DNA of 6,777 nucleotides from Neorhizobium sp. UBA7851 (GCA_002500765.1 DLSX01000022.1:24787-31563), one strand, 5' to 3'. Positions 1 through 5,434 are shown, counted from the stretch's first letter. Notes: a model not told the origin generated them from the letters alone. Program-made: numbers and translations.

Positions 1-378
1 CACCCCTTCCCGGGTCCGGGCCTCGCCATCCGCTGCCCGGGCGGCGTGACACGCGAAAAGCTCGACATCCTGCGCAAGGCGGATGCGATCTATCTCGACG
101 AAATCCGCAAGGCCGGTCTCTACGACACGATCTGGCAGGCTTTTGCCGTGCTGCTGCCGGTGCAGACCGTCGGCGTCATGGGCGATTACCGCACCTATGA
201 TTTCGTCTGCGCGCTTCGTGCCGTCACCTCGGTCGACGGCATGACGGCGGATTTCTATCCCTACGATATGAACTTCCTTGGCCGTGCGGCCACCCGCATC
301 ATCAACGAAGTCCGCGGCATCAACCGCGTCGTTTACGATGTGACCTCGAAGCCGCCGGGCACGATCGAGTGGGAATGA
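1..378 (+). CDS. guaA: GMP synthase (glutamine-hydrolysing), C-terminal 125 residues, 5' end outside window
   Basis: GMP synthase amidates XMP to GMP in the last step of guanine nucleotide synthesis, in the cytoplasm. Only the C-terminal dimerisation/XMP-binding domain is present (about the last quarter of a protein of roughly 520 residues). The frame is open from base 1 and begins with the conserved HPFPGPGLAIR motif. It continues through QTVGVMGDYRTYDFVCALRA and DFYPYDMNFLG and finishes with the family's characteristic KPPGTIEWE and a TGA stop. The tail is intact, with no frameshift. That matters because mobile elements that insert at the 3' end of guaA rebuild the last codons from their own attachment site, and the integrase that follows on the same strand fits this. 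An internal GTG at base 46 is not a real start. The gene identity is very secure; the order-level assignment from the tail is an inference. Confidence 0.98.
   Translation, partial: HPFPGPGLAIRCPGGVTREKLDILRKADAIYLDEIRKAGLYDTIWQAFAVLLPVQTVGVMGDYRTYDFVCALRAVTSVDGMTADFYPYDMNFLGRAATRIINEVRGINRVVYDVTSKPPGTIEWE
355..378 (+). other. Candidate attachment-site core at the guaA 3' end
   Basis: The last codons of guaA (through GGCACGATCGAGTGGGAATGA, in part) are a known integration site for several families of islands and ICEs, and an integrase gene starts 294 bp downstream. This makes the segment the likely attL core. The exact borders cannot be fixed because no second copy of GAGTGGGAATGA was found by eye elsewhere in the window. 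The call is therefore positional inference. Confidence 0.4.
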
Positions 379-453
379 TTCAGGCCCATCCAAACGCCGC
401 CGAATTTACGCTGCGATACGACCTAACGAACTGAAAACAAAAATAAATTCCTC

Positions 454-485
454 CTATGCCTATCGACAACTATCGGTGGGCATAG
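454..485 (+). terminator. 13-bp hairpin downstream of guaA, terminator-like without a U-tract
   Basis: Arms at 454-466 (CTATGCCTATCGA) and 473-485 (TCGGTGGGCATAG) pair over 13 positions with two G-U wobbles around a 6-nt loop. It lies 76 bp after the guaA stop. No T-run follows, so a classical intrinsic terminator is not shown. It could help end guaA transcription or be a recombination-associated dyad. Confidence 0.35.
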
Positions 486-542
486 ATCGCGTTCGGCGGC
501 CTCGCTGACGGGCCTCGCCCCCATTGATCAACCGTAAAAACG

Positions 543-586
543 AAAGTACCGTCAGGAGCAATGAGGCTCTTGACGGTACTTTTTTT
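543..586 (+). terminator. Strong intrinsic terminator-like hairpin between guaA and the integrase
   Basis: Arms 543-559 and 566-582 form a 17-bp stem (one G-U pair) closed by a 6-nt loop (AATGAG). The right arm runs into seven T residues at 580-586. On the + strand this has the full form of a Rho-independent terminator, which would insulate the integrase gene from guaA read-through. The same arms carry the AAAGTACCGTCA motif that recurs at 643-655, so the element may also be a protein-binding dyad. Confidence 0.7.
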
Positions 587-655
587 GATATAAGACGCTG
601 AACTAAAAGCGTTTTCGACGCCACAAGCCTCTAAAAGCCGCGTGACGGTACTTTT
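543..655. repeat. Three copies of a TGACGGTACTTT motif upstream of the integrase
   Basis: The motif occurs inverted at 543-554 (AAAGTACCGTCA) and twice directly as the 13-mer TGACGGTACTTTT at 571-583 and 643-655. The direct copies are 72 bp apart. The last copy ends five bases before the integrase Shine-Dalgarno. DUF4102-type integrases have an N-terminal arm-binding domain, so arm-type sites or an autoregulatory operator are reasonable readings. The role is inferred, but the repeats are directly visible. Confidence 0.6.
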
Positions 656-659
656 CCGC

Positions 660-666
660 GAGGAGG
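660..666 (+). promoter_or_regulatory. Ribosome-binding site of the integrase
   Basis: GAGGAGG lies 6 nt upstream of the ATG at 673. This near-consensus Shine-Dalgarno fixes the integrase start. Confidence 0.85.
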
Positions 667-672
667 CCCGAA

Positions 673-1929
673 ATGTTGACCGATGCAGCACTTAAGTGTC
701 TGAAACCAAAAGCCAAAATGTACAAGGTTTCCGATCGTGACGGCATGTATGTGCGCGTCGCGCCGTCGGGCGCCATCTCGTTCAGGCTCGACTATCGGCT
801 GAACGGTAGACGGGAGACCGTCTATCTCGGCAGATATGCCCGTGACGGAATATCGCTCGCCAGGGCTCGCGAGCTATGCATCGACGCGCGGCGCGCGATC
901 ACCGAGGGGCGGTCCCCTGCCATCGAGAAGCAGCGCGAGAAGCGCCGGATCAAGGAAGCAAAGAGCTTCGGCCAGTTCGGCGAGAAATGGCTGACCAACG
1001 CGACCATGGCTGATAGCACCCGCGCGATGCGCCGCTCTATCTTCGAGCGCGAACTCATGCCCGTCTGGCGGAATCGTCTCCTGACAGAGATCACTCCCGA
1101 TGATCTGCGCGCTCACTGCGGCAAGATCGTCGAACGGGGAGCGCCAGCGACTGCCATTCACGTAAGGGATATCCTGAAGCAGATCTACGGCTTCGCCATT
1201 CTGCACGGCGAGAAGGTCGCCAACCCGGCCGATGACGTCGGTCCAGCCTCAATCGCCACCTTTACGCCGAAGGACCGCGCGCTTTCGCCCGCCGAGATCC
1301 GCATCATGTTCAAGCAACTCGAGCATGTCGCGACGTTGCCGACGATCCGCCTCGGTATGAAGCTCTACCTCCTCACCATGGTCCGGAAGAGCGAGTTGCA
1401 GGATGCTGTGTGGGACGAGATTGATTTCGATAACGCCGTCTGGACAATCCCGAAGGAGCGCATGAAGCGGTCGAAGCCGCACAACGTCTATCTGTGCCGG
1501 CAGACGTTGGACATCATGATTGCGCTCAAGACCTGCTCCGGCAACTCCCGATATCTGTTGCCATCCCGGTACGACGCGGACGCCCCAATGTCGCGCGCGA
1601 CTTTCAATCGGGTCACCTATGCCGTCGTCGAACAGGCCAAGAAGGAGGGGCTGCCGCTGGAGCCTTTCACGGTCCACGATCTGCGGCGGACGGGCTCGAC
1701 GCTGCTAAATGAGCTGGGCTTCAACAGCGACTGGATCGAAAAGTGCCTGGCGCACGAAGACGGGCGTTCTTCGCGCGGCGTCTATAACAAGGCCGAGTAT
1801 GAGGTGCAGCGCCGGCACATGATGCAGCAGTGGGCGGATACCGTGGATGCCTGGATCGACGGCCGGAAATATGCCCCCACGCTTTTGCCGCAAGCTATGC
1901 CCCTGATGGAGCTTGATCCCGCCCTTTGA
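673..1929 (+). CDS. Site-specific tyrosine recombinase (DUF4102/P4-type integrase), guaA-associated
   Basis: A complete 418-residue phage/island integrase that catalyses site-specific insertion and excision of DNA. Residues 1 to about 90 match the N-terminal arm-binding DUF4102 fold (LTDAALKCLKPKAKMYKVSD, LRR-like RRETVYLGRYARDGISLARARE). About 100-190 form the SAM-like core-binding domain (FGEKWLTNATMADST). The catalytic domain follows, with Arg238 (TMVRKSEL), a candidate Lys265 (ERMKRSKPHNVYL), His335/Arg338 (VHDLRRT), His361 (LAHE) and the nucleophile Tyr371 (GVYNKAEY). All catalytic positions are present, so the protein should be active. Length is normal for the family (about 390-430). 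The gene lies 294 bp after guaA on the same strand, and its 3' end overlaps the convergent AlpA-like gene by 35 bp. By position it is comparable to IntG of the tripartite Mesorhizobium ICEs; calling it intG would need a sequence comparison. Confidence 0.95.
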   Translation: MLTDAALKCLKPKAKMYKVSDRDGMYVRVAPSGAISFRLDYRLNGRRETVYLGRYARDGISLARARELCIDARRAITEGRSPAIEKQREKRRIKEAKSFGQFGEKWLTNATMADSTRAMRRSIFERELMPVWRNRLLTEITPDDLRAHCGKIVERGAPATAIHVRDILKQIYGFAILHGEKVANPADDVGPASIATFTPKDRALSPAEIRIMFKQLEHVATLPTIRLGMKLYLLTMVRKSELQDAVWDEIDFDNAVWTIPKERMKRSKPHNVYLCRQTLDIMIALKTCSGNSRYLLPSRYDADAPMSRATFNRVTYAVVEQAKKEGLPLEPFTVHDLRRTGSTLLNELGFNSDWIEKCLAHEDGRSSRGVYNKAEYEVQRRHMMQQWADTVDAWIDGRKYAPTLLPQAMPLMELDPAL

Positions 1930-2179
1930 CAGGACGGGTTTTGCGCTTGGTGACGTCAGGGTGCTGGGCTCGTCGAATCGGGGCAGCCCGCCTTGCCATC
2001 AGCCAAGCCTCGACCTCTGCCAGGTCCCACACAATACAACGTGGCGAGAGCGCGAACCGGCGGGGAAACTCGCCACGCTGCTCCATCTCATAAATAGTGC
2101 TGTCAGCCATCGGCACCATCTCCCGCAACTGCTGCCGCCGGATTGTTCTCCGAATTTGCGTAGTTTCGGTCTTCGGCAT
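1895..2179 (-). CDS. AlpA-like small HTH protein, candidate excisionase / recombination directionality factor
   Basis: A 94-residue protein of the AlpA/excisionase-like winged-HTH group. It has a helix-turn-helix around residues 18-35 (LREMVPMADSTIYEMEQRGE), then the typical wing FPRRFALSPRCIVWDLAEVEAWL at about 38-60, followed by a basic tail rich in K and R. Such proteins bind DNA near attachment sites, steer integrases towards excision, or activate the integrase gene. The ATG at 2179 is preferred because GAAGGAG ends 7 nt before it; a TTG two codons upstream lacks such spacing. The gene is convergent with the integrase, and their 3' ends overlap by 35 bp. The start region lies in a hairpin (2179-2213) that may limit translation. 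Family placement rests on motif shape, and the RDF role is inferred from position beside the integrase. Confidence 0.85.
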   Translation of the reverse strand: MPKTETTQIRRTIRRQQLREMVPMADSTIYEMEQRGEFPRRFALSPRCIVWDLAEVEAWLMARRAAPIRRAQHPDVTKRKTRPVKGRDQAPSGA

Positions 2180-2213
2180 TCTCAATCTCCTTCGTTACTG
2201 AGGCGATTGAGAA
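2179..2213 (-). promoter_or_regulatory. Hairpin covering the ribosome-binding site and start codon of the AlpA-like gene
   Basis: TTCTCAATC (2179-2187) and GATTGAGAA (2205-2213) are a perfect 9-bp inverted repeat with a 17-nt spacer. In the minus-strand mRNA the 3' arm ends on the first A of the AUG. The spacer's CCU can also pair with the AGG of the Shine-Dalgarno AAGGAG, extending the stem across one mismatch. The structure would hide both translation signals, or at DNA level could be an operator for the protein itself. The structure is seen; the function is inferred. Confidence 0.45.
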
Positions 2214-2301
2214 CAATAGGTGCCGGTAATGGAAGGCCCCCGGAACTGCCGTGCGGCATTTTCGTGCTGTAGCGTACACATCGGCGGGTGTCCGTTGGCC
2301 G

Positions 2302-2529
2302 CTAGGTGCAGCATAGAGGCGCGTAGGCGCTGATGAACGAGCCCGGAAGGTGCGATACTCGCGACAAGGCGGAGGCCTGCACAAGACACGACTCCCTCAA
2401 AAAGTGGTTTGTCTACCAATCCACAGAAAAACACGACGAGTTGAAAACGGCGTGTTTTGAACGGGTTACGGGTGAAAGAGAATTGGCTGTCGAAATTCGG
2501 TTTTCGCTCTAGGTGCAGTATAGGTGCAG
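2302..2529. repeat. TAGGTGCAG direct repeats upstream of tRNA-Leu
   Basis: CTAGGTGCAGCATAG at 2302-2316 recurs as CTAGGTGCAGTATAG at 2509-2523 (14 of 15 identical, 207 bp apart). A third, overlapping partial copy TAGGTGCAG lies at 2521-2529. The tandem pair at 2510-2529 is spaced about one helical turn (11 bp). These are candidate binding sites for the integrase arm domain or the AlpA-like protein; no function is demonstrated. Confidence 0.5.
2404..2458. repeat. Two adjacent inverted repeats in the non-coding stretch
   Basis: The first pair is GTGGTTTG (2404-2411) with CAATCCAC (2417-2424), matching at 7 of 8 positions around a 5-nt loop. The second is AAAACACG (2428-2435) with CGTGTTTT (2451-2458), a perfect 8-bp match around 15 nt. 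The right arm of the second ends in four T residues, so weak termination is possible. Otherwise the role is unknown. Confidence 0.35.
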
Positions 2530-2540
2530 AGAGCGTTAGC

Positions 2541-2546
2541 TAGAAT
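2541..2546 (+). promoter_or_regulatory. Possible -10 element of the tRNA-Leu promoter
   Basis: TAGAAT lies 13 nt before the mature tRNA 5' end, which would give a very short leader. No good -35 hexamer is visible at the right distance, so this is tentative. Confidence 0.25.
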
Positions 2547-2559
2547 CGGCGGCAAATGT

Positions 2560-2644
2560 GCGGGTGTGGTGAAACTGGTAGACGCGCCGGATTCAAAATC
2601 CGGTTCCGAAAGGAGTGTCGGTTCGATTCCGACCACCCGCACCA
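2560..2644 (+). tRNA. tRNA-Leu, anticodon CAA
   Basis: An 85-nt class II tRNA. The acceptor stem GCGGGTG (2560-2566) pairs with CACCCGC (2634-2640), followed by discriminator A and encoded CCA at 2642-2644. The anticodon stem CCGGA/TCCGG encloses the loop TTCAAAA, with anticodon CAA at 2594-2596, which reads UUG leucine codons. There is a long variable arm (about TTCCGAAAGGAGT), and a T arm GTCGG-TTCGATT-CCGAC. All stems pair perfectly, so the gene appears functional. It sits between the integration module and the accessory genes. No repeat of its 3' end was found within the window, so there is no evidence here that it is itself an occupied attachment site. Confidence 0.97.
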
Positions 2645-2663
2645 TCTCCTTCAGAAATAAATC

Positions 2664-2690
2664 GCGATCTAGGCAAAAGCCTTAGATCGC
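2664..2690 (+). terminator. Hairpin just downstream of tRNA-Leu
   Basis: GCGATCTA-GGC and GCC-T-TAGATCGC pair into an 11-bp stem with a single bulged T and an AAAA loop, starting 20 nt after the tRNA. Only CGCTTTAGTG follows, so there is no real U-tract. It may end the tRNA transcript and, being symmetric, also reads as a stem downstream of the lysR gene on the other strand. Confidence 0.5.
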
Positions 2691-2722
2691 CGCTTTAGTG
2701 TTACGGCATCGCATCGCCTGCT

Positions 2723-3628
2723 TCAGGATGTTGCCTGGCAGATCTCGGCGAGCTTCTGTCGGAACCAACGATGGGCCGGGTCCGCATCGAGGCGTGGATG
2801 CCACATCAGGCTGATCGCCAGTTCCGACGTGGATACGGGAAGGTCGAACCCTTTTAGAGTTTCCGCCGCCACTTCCCTGTTGCGCAGGCAGGAACGCGGC
2901 ACGAGCGCGATGAGGTCAGACTGGCGGGCGATCGTCAACGCATCGAGAAAACCGGGCACGACCGCGACAATCCTGCGCTTCAGGCCCAATTCCTGAAGCG
3001 CTTCGTCCACTGGACCCGTCAACGCCCCCCGGCGCGATGCTACGACATGGCCACACGCCGCGTAACGCTGTGGCGTCATTGTTCCGTCGAGCAAGGGGTG
3101 TCCAAGGCGGGCCACGCCGATGAAGCGATCGCGAAAGACCAGTAGGCTGCGCACCTCGGGCGCGGACACGCCTGTAGTGCCAACTTCGATGTCGATCGTT
3201 CCCTCCCGCAACGGCGTCGCATCCTTGTCGGGTTTGGGCGCGAAGCGAAGGCGGACAAGCGGCGCCTCGCGCGTGACAGCCATGACCAGTGCTGCGGCGA
3301 ACAATGCCACGAAGCCTTCATTGGCGCGGATCGTGAAGGTCCGATCAAGTGACGCCAGGTCCAGAGGCTCAATGGCCGGCGTCAGCACCGCACGCGTCTC
3401 GCGGACAAGGACGTGAACGCGTTCTACCAGTCGCTCGGCATAGGGGGTGGGCACGAGTGAGCGCCCGGCCTGCACCAACAGCGGGTCGCCCGTCGCGGAA
3501 CGCAGCCGCGCAAGTGTCCGACTCATGGCGGAAGGGCTGAGGCCGAGACGTCTGGCAGCGGATGTCACGCTGCGCTCCGTCAGCAATACGTCCAGCGCTG
3601 GAAGTAGGTTCAGGTCGATAGCGGTCAT
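2723..3628 (-). CDS. LysR-family transcriptional regulator, divergent from an SDR gene
   Basis: A one-component regulator of 301 residues, the usual LysR length. The N-terminal winged HTH is at about 20-43 (SVTSAARRLGLSPSAMSRTLARLR), preceded by the typical opener MTAIDLNLLPALDVLLTE. The rest is a periplasmic-binding-protein-like effector domain starting near residue 90 (RTFTIRANEGFVALFAAAL), with the family-like GHPLL and IALVPRS stretches. The frame is open much further upstream (to 3982), but that extension runs across the divergent SDR start and has no family similarity, so the ATG at 3628 is chosen. No Shine-Dalgarno precedes it. LysR proteins usually activate the divergent gene when bound to a small molecule that is a substrate or intermediate, and repress their own gene. 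The effector cannot be named. Paired boxes at 3663-3707 are its probable binding sites. Confidence 0.92.
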   Translation of the reverse strand: MTAIDLNLLPALDVLLTERSVTSAARRLGLSPSAMSRTLARLRSATGDPLLVQAGRSLVPTPYAERLVERVHVLVRETRAVLTPAIEPLDLASLDRTFTIRANEGFVALFAAALVMAVTREAPLVRLRFAPKPDKDATPLREGTIDIEVGTTGVSAPEVRSLLVFRDRFIGVARLGHPLLDGTMTPQRYAACGHVVASRRGALTGPVDEALQELGLKRRIVAVVPGFLDALTIARQSDLIALVPRSCLRNREVAAETLKGFDLPVSTSELAISLMWHPRLDADPAHRWFRQKLAEICQATS

Positions 3629-3661
3629 AGGAGGATCATACCGCAGCCCCGCGCGATGTAT

Positions 3662-3707
3662 AGCGTCTAGCGCAATGTTAGTTTGTGTCGGATGCGTCTG
3701 GCGCATC
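3662..3707. promoter_or_regulatory. Paired LysR-type operator boxes in the lysR-SDR intergenic region
   Basis: GATGCGTCTGGCGCATC (3691-3707) is a 6-5-6 perfect dyad containing the classical T-N11-A (T3693, A3705). A related core GCGTCTAGCGCA at 3663-3674 matches GCGTCTGGCGCA at 3694-3705 in 11 of 12 positions, but its outer T is replaced by A. The two are 31 bp apart, about three helical turns. That is the geometry expected for a LysR tetramer touching a strong recognition site and a weaker second site on one face of the DNA. Confidence 0.65.
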
Positions 3708-3754
3708 TTATGGTCACGCGCATACTGAGGTGGCAACAATGAAAGGGAAGCTAC

Positions 3755-4468
3755 ATGAAGAGCTTTTCGGGTGAGCAGCCCAGGACGATCCTGCTGGTCG
3801 GCGCATCGCGCGGCCTCGGGCACGCGATGGCGATCGAGTTCGTGAAGAAGGGATGGCACGTTGTCGGCACGGTCCGCGAAAGCGGCCGGACCGATCTGCA
3901 CGCCCTCGCTGATGCGCATCGCGATCAAGTAACGATAGAGCAGCTCGACATCACCGAGCCGGAACAAATCTCGGACCTGCAACGACGACTGTCAGCCCGC
4001 ATGTTCGATATTCTGTTCGTCAATGCCGGCACGGCCAATCGTGACGCAACCGCTCCGATCGGTCATACTTCGACCGACGAGTTCGTGCGGGTGATGCTGA
4101 CCAATGCTCTCGGTGTGATGCGCGCCGTCGAAGGATTTCAGGATCTAATAGTCGCCGATGGCTTGATCGGGGTTATGACGTCCGGTCAGGGCAGCGTCAC
4201 CAACAACACCAATGGCGGCTTCGAGGTCTACCGCGGCAGCAAGGCCGCGCTCAATCAATTCATGCGAAGCTACGCCGCCCGCCGTGGCAACGATCCACGC
4301 GCGATGGTGCTGATGGCGCCGGGCTGGATCCGCACCGCACTGGGCGGACCGAACGCACCGTTCAGCATCGAGGAAACCATCCCGATACTGGTCGAGACCC
4401 TGCTCGCGCAGCGGGGCACCCCGGGGCTGCGCTTCATCGATCGATTTGGCGAGACCGTGCCGTGGTGA
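3755..4468 (+). CDS. Short-chain dehydrogenase/reductase (classical SDR)
   Basis: A cytoplasmic NAD(P)-dependent oxidoreductase of 237 residues with a Rossmann fold. The cofactor-binding glycine motif is at 16-22 (GASRGLG), Asp65 (QLDIT) would contact the adenine, and NAG is at 90-92. The catalytic tetrad is Asn117, Ser143 (VMTSGQGSV), Tyr159 and Lys163 (VYRGSK), so all key residues are present. An acidic residue at the end of beta-2 is not obvious and R41 follows GTV, which hints at NADP(H) preference (inference). The ATG at 3755 has AAAGGGA about 6 nt upstream. The gene is divergent from lysR and is followed after 25 bp by a broken amidohydrolase gene, so it was probably the first gene of an operon. 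The substrate is unknown; the closest general type is the C-factor-like or carbonyl-reductase SDR group. Confidence 0.93.
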   Translation: MKSFSGEQPRTILLVGASRGLGHAMAIEFVKKGWHVVGTVRESGRTDLHALADAHRDQVTIEQLDITEPEQISDLQRRLSARMFDILFVNAGTANRDATAPIGHTSTDEFVRVMLTNALGVMRAVEGFQDLIVADGLIGVMTSGQGSVTNNTNGGFEVYRGSKAALNQFMRSYAARRGNDPRAMVLMAPGWIRTALGGPNAPFSIEETIPILVETLLAQRGTPGLRFIDRFGETVPW

Positions 4469-4493
4469 TCGCGAGCAAGACGGGAAGAGACAC

Positions 4494-4598
4494 ATGAAGC
4501 TGGTCGACATCGAGGAACACTATCTGGCGGCGGAGGTGCGCAACGCCTGGGACGCGAGGCGCGTGGAAGCCCCCCGCTTTTTTAGTCCCACGACATAG
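4494..4598 (+). pseudogene. Amidohydrolase-family gene, 5' fragment only
   Basis: A 34-codon frame starts at ATG 4494 with a fitting Shine-Dalgarno (GGGAAGAG) 25 bp after the SDR stop. Its first residues, MKLVDIEEHYLAAEVRNAWD, look like the N-terminus of metal-dependent TIM-barrel amidohydrolases (amidohydrolase 2 group, which includes dihydroxybenzoate-type decarboxylases). In these proteins an I-x-EEH or similar segment near the start contributes to the metal site. Family members are usually above 300 residues. Here the similarity stops at about residue 20, the rest (ARRVEAPRFFSPTT) does not continue the pattern, and a TAG follows. I read this as the 5' remnant of an SDR-amidohydrolase operon cut by a deletion or rearrangement near base 4555. 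An alternative is an unrelated small ORF, but the good start and spacing argue against chance. Confidence 0.6.
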
Positions 4599-4604
4599 CT
4601 CTCG

Positions 4605-4635
4605 ATGTTCGCGTGGTCGACTTCGCCACGAACAT
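4605..4635. repeat. Inverted repeat in the SDR/TetR convergent gap
   Basis: ATGTTCG (4605-4611) and CGAACAT (4629-4635) pair perfectly, with a further TGG/CCA possible after a bulge. It sits between the truncated amidohydrolase and the convergent TetR gene and could act as a bidirectional stem. There is no T-run. Confidence 0.3.
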
Positions 4636-4710
4636 GGAGGATTGTGATGTGAATTGCCCCGGGCGAACGATTCCTCACTTGTTTGCTGATTGGACACGGG
4701 GCAAGGCTTG

Positions 4711-5418
4711 CTAGCACTCGGTTTCAGACACTCGACAAGCCTCCGCTGCCTCGCATTCGCTGGTCGGCGTCGAGCTTGCCTTTGGCTTGCTAGTGCGGAT
4801 GCTGTCGAGATAGGCGCGCGACATGAGCTTTAGTTGCGCGCGAAAAGCAGGCAGGCGCTCGGCCGTCCCATCCTCTTCGAACAGGACGCGCGTACCCCCG
4901 GTCACGACTGCGACCCAGCTGAACACGATGCTGTCGAGCGATTCGAAACGCTCGCCTTGCACATGTTCCAGCAACCCGCGCACTGCCTGATGCAGCCGGG
5001 CGATCATTGCAGCACCCAGATCCTGCATGTCGAGCTCGGTCGAGGCATGATACAAGGCCCGTGACACTGCGACATCGCCAGCCTTCGCGTCGATGTACGC
5101 ATCAACGAAGGTGTCGGCGCAATCCGCTAGGGATGAACCACTATGTGCTTCGCAGGCTCGTTCGACGGCTAGGCTGGCCTTGTCCAGGTGCCGACTGACC
5201 AGAGCATAGAGCAGCGCCTCCTTCCCGGGAAAATACTGATAGAGCGTTCCGACTGAGACGCCGGCCTTTTCGGCGATCCGGTTCGTCGTCAATGCCCTCG
5301 CGCCGCCATGCAACAAAACCTGAATAGTCGCCTCGAAGATGGCCTCGATCGTCGCCTGCGACCGTGCTTGAACCGGTCGTTTGCGAGGCTTTAGCTTGGC
5401 CGGCGGTCGCGCCGTCAT
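4711..5418 (-). CDS. TetR/AcrR-family transcriptional regulator
   Basis: A 235-residue one-component repressor. A basic N-terminal tail (residues 1-20, KLKPRKRPVQARSQ) leads into the TetR DNA-binding domain, with the HTH at about 44-63 (LTTNRIAEKAGVSVGTLYQYF followed by PGKEAL). The remainder is the helical ligand-binding and dimerisation domain, ending in a low-complexity acidic/serine tail (about 210-235) that seems dispensable. The ATG at 5418 is chosen over a TTG four codons upstream; neither has a clear Shine-Dalgarno. The gene is divergent from the NTF2-like gene at 5490, and the palindrome at 5435-5448 between them is its probable operator. It likely represses itself and the NTF2-like gene until it binds a small hydrophobic ligand. 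The ligand is not predictable from sequence. Confidence 0.93.
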   Translation of the reverse strand: MTARPPAKLKPRKRPVQARSQATIEAIFEATIQVLLHGGARALTTNRIAEKAGVSVGTLYQYFPGKEALLYALVSRHLDKASLAVERACEAHSGSSLADCADTFVDAYIDAKAGDVAVSRALYHASTELDMQDLGAAMIARLHQAVRGLLEHVQGERFESLDSIVFSWVAVVTGGTRVLFEEDGTAERLPAFRAQLKLMSRAYLDSIRTSKPKASSTPTSECEAAEACRVSETEC

Positions 5419-5434
5419 ATGCGAGTACAAATTC

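Larger units (their letters stand above)
2180..2559. other. Non-coding stretch between the AlpA-like gene and tRNA-Leu
   Basis: No convincing gene was found in these 380 bp. Short open frames here lack ribosome-binding sites and recognisable motifs. The stretch holds the AlpA leader hairpin, a TAGGTGCAG repeat family (2302-2529), two adjacent inverted repeats (2404-2424 and 2428-2458) and presumably the promoter of the tRNA. It may contain the regulatory and attachment DNA of the integration module. Confidence 0.6.

Noticed and set aside
1249..1677. 142-codon open frame antisense to the integrase
   Set aside because: It arises from GC-rich codon structure opposite a clearly coding gene and shows no family motif or ribosome-binding site.
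2103..2384. Minus-strand frame of 93 codons upstream of and overlapping the AlpA-like gene
   Set aside because: Composition is arbitrary (many R, P and A), no start signal is visible, and it overlaps a gene with recognisable motifs.
3629..3982. N-terminal extension of the LysR frame
   Set aside because: The frame is open but runs across the intergenic operator boxes and antisense to the SDR gene. The family N-terminus begins at the ATG at 3628.
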